Shown one piece after another: positions 1 to 7,662 of a stretch of 64,000 nt of DNA (position 1 is its first letter; the number at the start of each line of letters is the position of its first letter). Both the position numbers and the translations under genes were made by a program. The stretch comes from Akkermansiaceae bacterium UBA3385 (GTDB taxonomy: Bacteria > Verrucomicrobiota > Verrucomicrobiia > Verrucomicrobiales > Akkermansiaceae). The notes under the pieces are model-generated. The model had not been told where the DNA came from. It searched no databases and saw only the letters and a program-made list of their open reading frames with translations. The stretch is from positions 10,340 through 74,339 of the forward strand of contig DEPT01000047.1 of assembly GCA_002358905.1 (NCBI GenBank), in the 5' to 3' direction.

Positions 1-1088
1 ACTGCAGCACCGGCATCTTCCTCCTCATCTTCATCTTCCTCCTCATCCTCTTCCTCCTCGTCATCACTGCTGGCAGGAGCGGGTGCGGCCGGAGCCACGG
101 GAGCCTGAGCCTTCTCAAAAATAAAGTTAATCTGCTGCCCGTTCTTGCGAGCTTCGCTGCGCAGGAAGTCAAGGGCATCAGCCATCGGAGTATCTTCAAA
201 GTTGACGCTGGCAATCTTGAGCGTTACAAGATTATCGCGGTTGCGAAGCACACCTTCAGAAATAGCTACAGTCTCAGTGCCACCAAGTTCGATAGTGGGC
301 AGCTCCTGGGGCTGCTGTTCTTCCCACAAGGCGTCCACCTCGGCCAGTGCCTTGGCACGATAGGAATCGTAGGCTGCTCTGTAGTAGTTGGAGCGACGCT
401 TGCTCACCTGCTCCTGCCCACGACGAGCTGCGGCATTGTAGGGGTCAATCTTGATAACACGATTGAATTCGGCATAGGCCTCATCATACTTAGCAAGGTC
501 AAGATAGCCATAACCAAGGGTCAGCAGACGATTAACCTCTTCAACATTCTTGGCATGCTCAGGAGTCAGCGCAGGATTGTTGCGCACGGGGTCACGCATC
601 AGCGTAAGCTCATGTCGGGCACGCTTGTTATTGGGCTCGCGCTCCAGCACATCGAGGAGAAGCTGCTCAGCCTCGTCATAACGGCCGACGCGGGAATACT
701 CCATAGCAACAGCGATGGAGGCATCACCGATGCTCTTAACAAGGAATTCCTGGAGCTTCTGAGTTGCGGGAGCCTTGGGAAGAACCTTCCAAGCGGCTTC
801 ATACTTCTCAAGAGCCTGCACATATTCCTTCTGGGAGTAACTGGTACGGCCCTGCTGAAGGAGCTCAAGAGCCTCGGAGGTCTTAGCCTTGCGACGAGCT
901 GCTTCGCGTGCATTGATGCTGTCCTGAGAATCACCAGAGTACACGGCGGTGGGACCCACCTGACTGGTGCCGGCAGCGGACGATGTGCTGATGTAGCCAG
1001 CCGTACTAGCCTGCACAAAGGGGCAGGAAGCTGCGATGGCTGCAAGAATCATCGTGCGCTTTGAATTGATGAGAGGTGTGTGGTTCAT
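1..1088 (-). CDS. PilQ-like secretin, N-terminal part (Amuc_1098-like), truncated by window edge
   Basis: Open reading frame entering from the left edge; the start is the ATG at 1088 and about 362 residues are visible. The N-terminus is a signal peptide (basic MNHTPLINSKR, then a hydrophobic stretch ending near FVQAS). Residues about 65 to 240 are helical TPR-like repeats (for example LLQQGRTSYSQKEYVQALEKY and GYGYLDLAKYDEAYAEFNRV). Then comes a secretin/STN-type start (VTLKIASVNFEDTPMADAL) and a Pro/Ala stretch leading into a run of about 17 Glu/Asp near the edge. The outer-membrane secretin ring domain would lie off the window. As the last gene of a pilMNOPQ-like operon, it probably forms the outer-membrane pore. 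The TPR-plus-secretin layout and gene order match the Akkermansia Amuc_1098 locus; the assignment rests on that context because the secretin domain is not visible. Confidence 0.8.
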   Translation of the reverse strand, partial: MNHTPLINSKRTMILAAIAASCPFVQASTAGYISTSSAAGTSQVGPTAVYSGDSQDSINAREAARRKAKTSEALELLQQGRTSYSQKEYVQALEKYEAAWKVLPKAPATQKLQEFLVKSIGDASIAVAMEYSRVGRYDEAEQLLLDVLEREPNNKRARHELTLMRDPVRNNPALTPEHAKNVEEVNRLLTLGYGYLDLAKYDEAYAEFNRVIKIDPYNAAARRGQEQVSKRRSNYYRAAYDSYRAKALAEVDALWEEQQPQELPTIELGGTETVAISEGVLRNRDNLVTLKIASVNFEDTPMADALDFLRSEARKNGQQINFIFEKAQAPVAPAAPAPASSDDEEEEDEEEDEDEEEDAGAA

Positions 1089-1186
1089 GGTAACGTTCTA
1101 TTTATGGCAGAATTCTACTCAAATGTAAAGTCTACAATTTAATTTTTGTTTAATTATCGGTTTTTTTTCGTGATTTTTCGGAAGAT

Positions 1187-2320
1187 TTACTTTTTGCCCG
1201 AAGCTTTCCGCACCTTTACCGGACTTTCTGCTCCCTCAAGTTTGATATTGACCTCACCGGAAGCATCAATAGATTCCAGAACGGCCTTCAACTCGGACCC
1301 ATCAGCCTTACCACCGGGAATAATGAAGCTGGCATTCGGCTGCACGGATACGGTCTCACCCTTCTTGGAGCCTGCAGTTACGCGCAGAGTCACAGTCGTA
1401 TCGCTGATACGAAGACCCTTTTCATTGGGGGTACCGTAATCCTTGGATCCCTGAGCAGACTTACTACCTGCACGGATAACAAACTCCTTCTTTTCAGAGG
1501 CGGTCAGATTGTCGCGAATCACAACAACATTTTCCTTCACCATACCGCTGAAGCTGGAAAACTCTGCCTTATCAAAACGCACCACGGTAAAGCGACCGAG
1601 TTTCTGGTCATCCAGGTCAAATGTCGAACCGGGCTTGAGATTATCGCGCTTGGCACGATGCATCACATCCGTCTGCTTATCGAAAATACGGATATTGGCA
1701 CTTTCCGGCGTTGTTGCGGACATACCGAAAGTGTTGTCCACAGTAAGAGTGGCGCGGGTCACCTGAGTCTTCACCACCTCCAGCTTAGGGCTGCTTCCGG
1801 AAGCCTGCACAAGGTCCGGATAACTATTGGCAGCGGACGGGCAGGTCTTGGCAATATACTCTTCCTCATTGGTGAAGCCGTCTTCATCATTATCGAGCAC
1901 CTTACCATCTGAGCGACCAAGCGCATCGGCGATATTGTTGGAAATAAACCAGGTGTTCGGAATATCCCCATGAATACTGGGAGCAGCGGGATCATAAATA
2001 TCCACCACCGTATTCTTCTTCTCGGCATCCAGGGTAATCTGCCAGAGCTCGGTAGAGAAGAAAAGAGGAGCCAGTCGGGGCTGGCCATTCACCTTAGCGC
2101 CCTCCGGGGCCACATCGGCCACGGTACGGTCACGCTTCAGGCTTTCCTTCACTCGGTCAGCTTCTGCAGTGAGAGAATCACCGCCTTTAGATGCACTGAT
2201 ATTCGTTTCGGGTTCAACCACCTTGTCCATGTACGTATACACAGCGAGACCAGCAGCGGCCAGGCCAAGAATAGCACCGGTTACAAGAGCTTTAACCCCG
2301 GGATTAGATTGTTCAGCCAT
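1187..2320 (-). CDS. Amuc_1099-like pilus-assembly protein in the PilP position
   Basis: 377 residues. One N-terminal membrane anchor (about residues 9 to 30, ALVTGAILGLAAAGLAVYTY) is followed by a large periplasmic region. Residues 143 to 154 read DNDEDGFTNEEE, an Asp/Glu-rich loop resembling a calcium-binding type 3 thrombospondin/EF-hand loop. The C-terminus is beta-rich (KLEGAESPVKVRK) and may be analogous to the homology-region domain of PilP/GspC that contacts the secretin. It lies 25 nt after the Amuc_1100-like gene and 98 nt before the secretin gene, so it occupies the pilP slot of a pilMNOPQ operon. The family is uncharacterised; resemblance to Amuc_1099 is inferred from gene order, size and topology. 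Confidence 0.7.
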   Translation of the reverse strand: MAEQSNPGVKALVTGAILGLAAAGLAVYTYMDKVVEPETNISASKGGDSLTAEADRVKESLKRDRTVADVAPEGAKVNGQPRLAPLFFSTELWQITLDAEKKNTVVDIYDPAAPSIHGDIPNTWFISNNIADALGRSDGKVLDNDEDGFTNEEEYIAKTCPSAANSYPDLVQASGSSPKLEVVKTQVTRATLTVDNTFGMSATTPESANIRIFDKQTDVMHRAKRDNLKPGSTFDLDDQKLGRFTVVRFDKAEFSSFSGMVKENVVVIRDNLTASEKKEFVIRAGSKSAQGSKDYGTPNEKGLRISDTTVTLRVTAGSKKGETVSVQPNASFIIPGGKADGSELKAVLESIDASGEVNIKLEGAESPVKVRKASGKK

Positions 2321-2345
2321 AGTTAGTTTGGAAAATGGTTAAGGT

Positions 2346-3269
2346 TTACTTGGTCTTACCAGGGGTGAAATAAAGCACCTGCATGGTCATATGCACGCGA
2401 ACTTTTTCATCAGGAGCACCCGTCTTGCGAACAGCCACCGTGCGGTAGCCGGCTGCAGTCTCAGCTGCAGCCGGAGTCTCTGCCCCCAGATCCACACCGG
2501 CAGCAGCAATCTCCGCAGGTGCAGAATAAGGATCCATACCAGGCAGATTATCGTTACCGCGAACAGCGATACCGGTAATTGTAAGGAAGAAATCCTTATC
2601 ATTCATGATGCTGTTGAGAATTTTGGGAAGAGCACCACGACTGGCGTTGAAAGCAATTTCAAAACGAAGCGGGAAATACGGGACAGCCTTGCGGCTGTTC
2701 GGATTCAGGGATTCTGCTGCCTCATCAGGCAGCGGAGCGCAGTACACCTTCTCCAGTGAAGGGGCACCGGCATCAATGATGTATTCTGCCATGCGTGTCA
2801 CAGCCTTGAGCTGGAAACTGCGGAAAGGCACATCATCTGCCACAGGAGCAGCATTCTTGAATGATGCCAGACCCAGGTTTTCTGCAGGACTAGCTACGGA
2901 AGCCCCCTGAGATGCCGCATGATTCTTGATTTTGTTAATAGAATCACGCAGATTATTCTGGAAGTCCTGGGCGGAGATTTTCTTGCCATCACCCCAGCAA
3001 TATGCGGCATAACGGTTCAGCTCTGCCTGAAGATCCTTATTCACATCAGCCACCTGCGAGAAAGCCTCCTTGATTTCCTTCAGATTCCGCTTGGTCGGCG
3101 CAAGTTCCTGACCATCATAACCTGAAAAACGGTCATTAATCTCAGCAATCTTGGCCTTGTTTTCAGCATCTTCCTGGCTCTTACCGTAGCCGTAGAACAT
3201 GATACCGCCAAAAGCCAGCGCAAATACGGCAGTGAGAGCGACAACTCGCTTATTTTCACTAATATTCAT
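2346..3269 (-). CDS. Amuc_1100-like inner-membrane-anchored pilus-assembly protein (PilO position)
   Basis: 307 residues, close to the 317 of A. muciniphila Amuc_1100. A short cytoplasmic tail precedes one membrane helix (about 9 to 28), followed by a coiled-coil-prone stretch and an alpha/beta periplasmic domain. Features shared with my recollection of Amuc_1100 are the ELNRYA motif after the coil, a FQNNLRD helix start, FQLKAV before the second half, PLRFEIAF, an Ala/Pro-rich insertion (ETPAAAETAAG) and a final beta strand HMTMQVLYF. Overall sequence is strongly diverged. In Akkermansia this protein is studied for host effects through TLR2. Its place between a PilM/N fusion and the PilP and PilQ slots suggests a PilO-like structural role; that part is inference. 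Confidence 0.78.
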   Translation of the reverse strand: MNISENKRVVALTAVFALAFGGIMFYGYGKSQEDAENKAKIAEINDRFSGYDGQELAPTKRNLKEIKEAFSQVADVNKDLQAELNRYAAYCWGDGKKISAQDFQNNLRDSINKIKNHAASQGASVASPAENLGLASFKNAAPVADDVPFRSFQLKAVTRMAEYIIDAGAPSLEKVYCAPLPDEAAESLNPNSRKAVPYFPLRFEIAFNASRGALPKILNSIMNDKDFFLTITGIAVRGNDNLPGMDPYSAPAEIAAAGVDLGAETPAAAETAAGYRTVAVRKTGAPDEKVRVHMTMQVLYFTPGKTK

Positions 3270-3296
3270 TTTGGAATGTAAAATTGAGAGTTAATA

Positions 3297-5165
3297 TCAC
3301 TTCTTACCTGCGCTCTGCTCAGGAATAGGAATAGGATTCTTCAACGGCATGACCATCATGAACTTTTCCACGTAGTCAGGCATCTTGCCCTTGGAAGTCT
3401 TCGAATCAATGAACTGGAAGTAGTGGTTCAGGTTGCTCTGCACCTTGCCATTTTCGTAAGCAAACAGGGAATCTGCACTGCGTTCATCGAAGTTCTGACC
3501 CACCAGGCTGTATATGGCATCACGCTGGGTAAGGCCATCGCTGCCGGGCTTCTTGATGGTAAAGCCGCTCACGTAAATAGCGGTCACCATGGGAGCCTTG
3601 TTGCGCTTCTTCACGTCCACTTCTTCAGGAGCAGCATTCATGGCCGTATCGTTCGTAGTAGAACGGCTGCGGTTCATGTCGATAAGCTTCGTACCCTTTA
3701 CGTCTGCAGCTTCAGTCAGAGAATTTGCTTCTACATCATAGTTAATGAGGGGAGAGAACTCATTGAACCAGAATTTGATAGAAGCAGCCTTTCGACTGAG
3801 CTGCCCCAGAACGTCAACATAAGCAGAACGCATGGCGTACAAATCAGCAAACTTGTTAATCTGGCCGATTTCGCGTTCATACTTCTGCTGCACATTGGTA
3901 ATCTGGTCATTAATCTGCGTTACAGAGGAATCCACCTTAGCAGCCTTGGCGAGAACTGCTGCGGATTCATTGGCGTTCATGGTTGCAACACCGGCATAAC
4001 CAGCAGCACCAGCAAGAGCCAGCACACCGGCAACAGCTACCATAGGCAGCAGCTTCTTCTCTGCGCGGTCCTTGCCCACACTGGTGGGCACCAGGTCAAT
4101 ATTGAACTCGCCCGTGCCGGAACCGGTAATGGCCGCACCCACAATCGGGCCAAGGCAGATAGCGTCCTGCTCCAGCTCTGTTTCATCCACCTTGGGGCCC
4201 ACGGCAAGAATATCCACAGGGTTGAGGTATTCCACCGGGATATTCAGAGCAGACTGCAGGAACTCAAGAGCAAACGGAAGACGAGCACCGCCACCGCAGA
4301 TATAAGCCTTCGTGGGGGGATTTCCCTTGTACTGAGCACGGTAGTGGTTAATGGTACGCTGCACTTCGGAGCTAAGGCGCCCCATAGCCGTGCGGATAAT
4401 CGTAGCCAGGGCAGCTTCCTGTTCGCTCATGGAGTCAGTGTACCCGTTACCCAGGGACACGACACCATCTTCAATCTTGAGCTGTTCAGCCTCGCGGAAG
4501 CTAAGGTTAAACTCACGGGCAATACTGTTCGTAATGAAAGCACCGGCTGCCGTGACAGAACGGGTAAAGAAGCGGCCATCTTCAGCAAAGATGATATCTG
4601 TAGTCTTTGCACCGATATCCAGCAGCATCACAGGTTCCTCTTCCTCATAGTTGGCGCGGAAAGCATTGTAGAGAGAGGTAATGGCACAATCAACGCTGCG
4701 GGTCTTGAGCGGGCCGGCCTCCACCTGGGAGTTCAAGTTATCCAGCACATCCTTCTTGATAGCAACAAGCAGAACCTCGCGCTCGCCTTCCTCGCGGTCA
4801 GCCAGCTCCTGGTAGGAATAGATGATATCCTCCAGCGGGAACGGAATGTGCTGCTGTGCCTCAAAGCCCACCTGCTCTGCGATATTATCAATATCAATTG
4901 CAGGCAGCTTGATAAAACGCATAAACACCTGCTGGCCGGAAACCACATTGCGCACTTCACTGCCGCGCACTTTCAGTTCCTGCACCATCTCAGCGATGGC
5001 ATTGCCAACATAGTCCATGCGCATCCCTTCCTCTACCGGATCCAGCAGAATATCTCTGCGGGCATAGCGCGAAAGAGCAAATCCACGCCCGGCCGGGGTA
5101 AAGACGCCCATTGTGACGCTCTGAGAGCCAATCTCAAGGGCTACCGTTGTCTTGTAGTCAGCCAT
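3297..5165 (-). CDS. PilM-PilN fusion (Amuc_1101-like), actin-like ATPase with membrane-anchored C-terminus
   Basis: 622 residues. Residues 1 to about 340 are a PilM/FtsA-type actin fold: phosphate loop EIGSQSV near 11, the PilM signature FEAQQHIPFPLED at 101 to 113, the second phosphate loop LLDIGAKTTD at 181 to 190 and the adenosine motif CGGGARLP near 290. After it comes FNIDLVPTSV (about 354), the PilN-type start (usual form N-L-L-P), a membrane helix at about 372 to 392, a coiled coil (about 400 to 445) and a PilN-like periplasmic domain. In proteobacteria PilM and PilN are separate proteins that bind through the PilN N-terminus; here they form one chain. It is followed 27 nt later by the Amuc_1100-like gene. 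The protein probably couples cytoplasmic nucleotide state to the periplasmic alignment complex. Confidence 0.85.
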   Translation of the reverse strand: MADYKTTVALEIGSQSVTMGVFTPAGRGFALSRYARRDILLDPVEEGMRMDYVGNAIAEMVQELKVRGSEVRNVVSGQQVFMRFIKLPAIDIDNIAEQVGFEAQQHIPFPLEDIIYSYQELADREEGEREVLLVAIKKDVLDNLNSQVEAGPLKTRSVDCAITSLYNAFRANYEEEEPVMLLDIGAKTTDIIFAEDGRFFTRSVTAAGAFITNSIAREFNLSFREAEQLKIEDGVVSLGNGYTDSMSEQEAALATIIRTAMGRLSSEVQRTINHYRAQYKGNPPTKAYICGGGARLPFALEFLQSALNIPVEYLNPVDILAVGPKVDETELEQDAICLGPIVGAAITGSGTGEFNIDLVPTSVGKDRAEKKLLPMVAVAGVLALAGAAGYAGVATMNANESAAVLAKAAKVDSSVTQINDQITNVQQKYEREIGQINKFADLYAMRSAYVDVLGQLSRKAASIKFWFNEFSPLINYDVEANSLTEAADVKGTKLIDMNRSRSTTNDTAMNAAPEEVDVKKRNKAPMVTAIYVSGFTIKKPGSDGLTQRDAIYSLVGQNFDERSADSLFAYENGKVQSNLNHYFQFIDSKTSKGKMPDYVEKFMMVMPLKNPIPIPEQSAGKK

Positions 5166-5211
5166 ATGTAGTTAGTTGTCGTTAAAAAATAATAAACCCA
5201 CGGGCTACGCC

Positions 5212-6081
5212 TTATTTACGGCGCTTCTTACCCTTTTTGGAAGTGGTGGTGGTGGTTTCCGCCGGGGTAGCAGTTGAATCGCTTGTGGCATCAGTGGCCG
5301 TTGTATCAGTTGCGGAAGAAGGGGTATAACCACCCAGGCCGCTGGTTACCGGAGAATAGGAAGCATTACCGGCGGCTCCGTACATGGGAGAAGTCGGAGG
5401 GAAGGTCGGAGCATAGAACGGAGCAAACGGAGTTTCCGAAATAGCGCAAAGATTCACGCCGATACCAGCCTTATCCTCCTTCTTCCACCACCCCTTCTTG
5501 AGGCGGTTCTTCATCTTCTTGTCCACCAGCACATCAGCCTCTGCTTCAGGCTTGGAGCAATCTGCCCCCTTGAACTGGAATTCCACGGCCACGGCAGCCA
5601 GTTTGCCGGACAAATCCACACGATCTACGCGTCCGGTCTGACCACAGATGCGGGCTGCATCGGAAGGAGAAATGAACACTGCAGCCTGCACATTCTTATT
5701 CTCGCTCACGTCGGATTTGGGAGTAAGCGGAATATTCACATAAGTAATCTCCTTATCAAGCAGAATAAGCTTATCACCGCCTCCTACTGCAAACACAAGG
5801 TAGGCGTGTACCTTAAGCTCATCCACATAAAGGGGAGTTTTCTCCGAATCGCGGCACTTACCCTGCAACTCGTACGGAATACGCACATAATGCCAGGCCG
5901 GATTCACATTCCTATTGGTATCCTTGGTGGCGAAATACTCTGCGCGGGGAACAACCTGTTCCACCTTCACATCATTCGGCTTCATCTTGTGCTCAGCCTG
6001 AGCATAATCTGCGCTGACTGCGGAAGCCTGGGGCAGACCGCAAAACGCAGCCACTGCAATGGGGAGAAAGAAACGTTTCAT
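5212..6081 (-). CDS. Amuc_1102-like exported protein, first gene of pilus operon
   Basis: 289 residues from the ATG at 6081; an upstream in-frame ATG at 6183 would add 34 residues in front of an obvious signal peptide (MKRFFLPIAVAAFCGLPQAS), so the internal start is preferred. The mature protein has a region rich in beta strands (for example KVHAYLVFAVGGGDKLILLDKEITYVN split by turns), a segment with Cys at CSKPEAEADVL, then a low-complexity Pro/Thr/Ser/Ala C-terminus ending in the basic tail KKGKKRRK. No enzymatic motif was recognised. It is 46 nt upstream of the PilM-PilN fusion and matches the position of Amuc_1102. The function is unknown; it may be a periplasmic accessory of the pilus machine. 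Confidence 0.65.
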   Translation of the reverse strand: MKRFFLPIAVAAFCGLPQASAVSADYAQAEHKMKPNDVKVEQVVPRAEYFATKDTNRNVNPAWHYVRIPYELQGKCRDSEKTPLYVDELKVHAYLVFAVGGGDKLILLDKEITYVNIPLTPKSDVSENKNVQAAVFISPSDAARICGQTGRVDRVDLSGKLAAVAVEFQFKGADCSKPEAEADVLVDKKMKNRLKKGWWKKEDKAGIGVNLCAISETPFAPFYAPTFPPTSPMYGAAGNASYSPVTSGLGGYTPSSATDTTATDATSDSTATPAETTTTTSKKGKKRRK

Positions 6082-6224
6082 GATACAGATAAAAAACAAA
6101 CGTGTGCTATACTTATACACAATATCCCCCCGCTTGGCGAGAAGAATCTTCAACATGCCCCACTTTTTTTGAAAGATTAGCACGCAGACGCATCCTACGC
6201 GAGCGCGTATGGGAATTATTTGCC

Positions 6225-6253
6225 TTGAGTCCCGCCCCTCCCTGTGCTATATA
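6225..6253 (+). promoter_or_regulatory. Promoter of lgt, near-leaderless
   Basis: TTGAGT at 6225-6230, a 17-bp spacer, and TATATA at 6248-6253. Transcription would start near 6260, about 5 nt before the ATG at 6265, which also argues against the in-frame GTG at 6244. Confidence 0.6.
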
Positions 6254-6264
6254 AGCACCCAGCC

Positions 6265-7260
6265 ATGCCAAACTGTGCCACATATATCCACAACCTTGAC
6301 CCTGTAATCCTGAACATTCCCGGAACACCGTTAGCCCTGCGCTGGTATGGACTCGCCTACGTTGCCGGCTTCATTCTGGGCTACATGGTTCTGCGCTGGC
6401 TTTCCAAAAAGCAGTTGTATTGTGTCTCGCAGGATAAACTGGGGGATTACATCACCCTCGTCTGCATCTTCGGCGTGCTGATGGGGGGGCGTCTTGGCGA
6501 ATTTTTCTTCTACTGGCTACCGTCCCACGGTTGGAAAGGACTCATGGCTGACCCCTGCTGGGTATTTCGCGTATGGGAAGGCGGCATGGCTTCCCACGGT
6601 GGCATCATCTGTGTTATCCTCACAGCGATCTGGTACGCCTGGCGGAATAAGCTATCCGCAACCGAACTAATCGACGGTCTGGCCATAGTAAGCCCCATCG
6701 GCCTGTTCTTCGGCCGCGTAGCTAATTTCATCAACGGCGAACTATACGGACGCATCACCGATGCAGCCAACCCGATTGCCATCAAATTCCCCATGGAAAT
6801 ATTCACTCTGCAGCCGCTCCAGCAGATTCAGGCCATCACCGCCGTAGAACACGCTGCCGGCAACAGACTGAGCGCGCTTGCGCAGCCCGGTGAAGCCTTC
6901 TTTGACATCCTTTCCCGCCTGTGCAGAGAAAACACCGCAGTTCGTGAAGCGCTTGGCCAATTCCTCAACCCACGCTACCCTTCCCAGCTTTTCGAAGCTC
7001 TCGGAGAAGGCATGCTCATCTTCATCGTTCTGCTCGCCATCCGCCTGGCCTGGCGCAATGCGCCCGCCGGTATCTTTGCTGCCCTGTTCGGTCTGCTGTA
7101 TGCCGCAGCCCGCATCACCTGTGAAGCATTCAAGGAACCTGATGCATGGGTATGGCACGGCGTCACCCAAGGACAACTTCTATCCTTATTCATTGCTGCT
7201 ATTGGCATTATGTTTCTTTTCATCTCCATCCGGAATTTCAAAAAACAAAAAAATCTCTAA
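6265..7260 (+). CDS. lgt: Prolipoprotein diacylglyceryl transferase
   Basis: 331 residues. Transfers diacylglyceryl from phosphatidylglycerol to the lipobox cysteine of prelipoproteins in the inner membrane. Lgt signatures are clear: LRWYGLAYVAGF at the N-terminus, GGRLGEF, WEGGMASHGG, the family block RVANFINGELYGR, and RYPSQLFEALGEG near the C-terminal helices; several hydrophobic helices span the length. About 50 residues of soluble sequence (ITAVEHAAGNRL to ENTAVREALG) are inserted between the Asn/Gly block and the RYPSQ block, a periplasmic loop seen in variable length in this family. The start at 6265 is chosen because the promoter -10 box lies at 6248. It is divergent from the pilus operon. 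Several lipoproteins in this window would be its substrates. Confidence 0.95.
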   Translation: MPNCATYIHNLDPVILNIPGTPLALRWYGLAYVAGFILGYMVLRWLSKKQLYCVSQDKLGDYITLVCIFGVLMGGRLGEFFFYWLPSHGWKGLMADPCWVFRVWEGGMASHGGIICVILTAIWYAWRNKLSATELIDGLAIVSPIGLFFGRVANFINGELYGRITDAANPIAIKFPMEIFTLQPLQQIQAITAVEHAAGNRLSALAQPGEAFFDILSRLCRENTAVREALGQFLNPRYPSQLFEALGEGMLIFIVLLAIRLAWRNAPAGIFAALFGLLYAAARITCEAFKEPDAWVWHGVTQGQLLSLFIAAIGIMFLFISIRNFKKQKNL

Positions 7261-7277
7261 TTTTTACAAAAAAAGAC

Positions 7278-7306
7278 TTGCAATCCATCACGAGATTGTG
7301 TAAATT
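7278..7306 (+). promoter_or_regulatory. Promoter of the tRNA-Tyr/tRNA-Val unit
   Basis: TTGCAA at 7278-7283, 17-bp spacer, TAAATT at 7301-7306; about 40 nt before the mature tRNA-Tyr 5' end. Confidence 0.6.
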
Positions 7307-7345
7307 ACCGCCGCACACCGTATCGCGGTCTGCAAAACAATAAAT

Positions 7346-7428
7346 GGGTAGGTTCCCGAGCGGTCAAAGGGGGCAGACTGTAAATCTGCTATCGTACGAT
7401 TTCGATGGTTCGAATCCATCCCTGCCCA
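7346..7428 (+). tRNA. tRNA-Tyr (GTA)
   Basis: Class II tRNA of 83 nt with a long variable arm. Acceptor GGGTAGG pairs with CCTGCCC (one U-G pair), the anticodon stem GCAGA/TCTGC encloses loop CTGTAAA with anticodon GTA, and the T arm carries GGTTCGAATCC. A is the discriminator base; no CCA is encoded directly after it. Confidence 0.95.
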
Positions 7429-7436
7429 GTTCCTAT

Positions 7437-7509
7437 GCGGGAGTAGCTCAGTTGGTAGAGCAACACCTTGACATGGTGGAGGTCGTAGGTTCAAGTCCTA
7501 TCTCTCGTA
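7437..7509 (+). tRNA. tRNA-Val (GAC)
   Basis: 73 nt. Acceptor GCGGGAG pairs with CTCTCGT (two wobble pairs), D arm GCTCAGTTGGTAGAGC, anticodon loop TTGACAT with anticodon GAC, T loop TTCAAGT. It lies 8 nt after tRNA-Tyr and shares its terminator. The outermost anticodon-stem pair is an A-G mismatch. CCA is not encoded. Confidence 0.93.
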
Positions 7510-7526
7510 CTCCCAGTTAACCAGAA

Positions 7527-7567
7527 AAGCCCCGATTCCTCAAGGAAATCGGGGCTTCCTGTTTTTT
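7527..7567 (+). terminator. Terminator of the tRNA operon
   Basis: Perfect 11-bp stem AAGCCCCGATT/AATCGGGGCTT with a 9-nt loop, followed by CCTG and six T. Confidence 0.9.
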
Positions 7568-7571
7568 CTAC

Positions 7572-7600
7572 TTGCCAATTTCAACATAAGGCGCTAAAAT
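7572..7600 (+). promoter_or_regulatory. Promoter of fba
   Basis: TTGCCA at 7572-7577, 17-bp spacer, TAAAAT at 7595-7600. Transcription should begin near 7607, giving a leader of about 55 nt that contains alternating GCGTGC/GCACGC arms. Confidence 0.65.
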
Positions 7601-7604
7601 ACCC

Positions 7605-7630
7605 GCGTGCAGAGCACGCAACCTGCGTGC
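7605..7630 (+). repeat. Alternating inverted arms in the fba leader
   Basis: GCGTGC (7605-7610), GCACGC (7614-7619) and GCGTGC (7625-7630). The middle arm can pair with either neighbour, so two hairpins are mutually exclusive; alternatively the block is an operator at the transcription start. Confidence 0.5.
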
Positions 7631-7662
7631 TCCTGATAATTCCAACCAACAAAACAAGTACC

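Noticed and set aside
3423..5171. 582-residue plus-strand frame
   Set aside because: Complete antisense shadow of the PilM-PilN gene; no promoter, ribosome site or family signal.
6244..6264. GTG start for lgt
   Set aside because: It lies inside the -10 region, upstream of the expected transcription start; the ATG at 6265 is better.
7288..7494. Minus-strand frame encoding MDSNHRNRTIADLQS-like sequence
   Set aside because: It is the antisense of the two tRNA genes, a well-known spurious ORF type.
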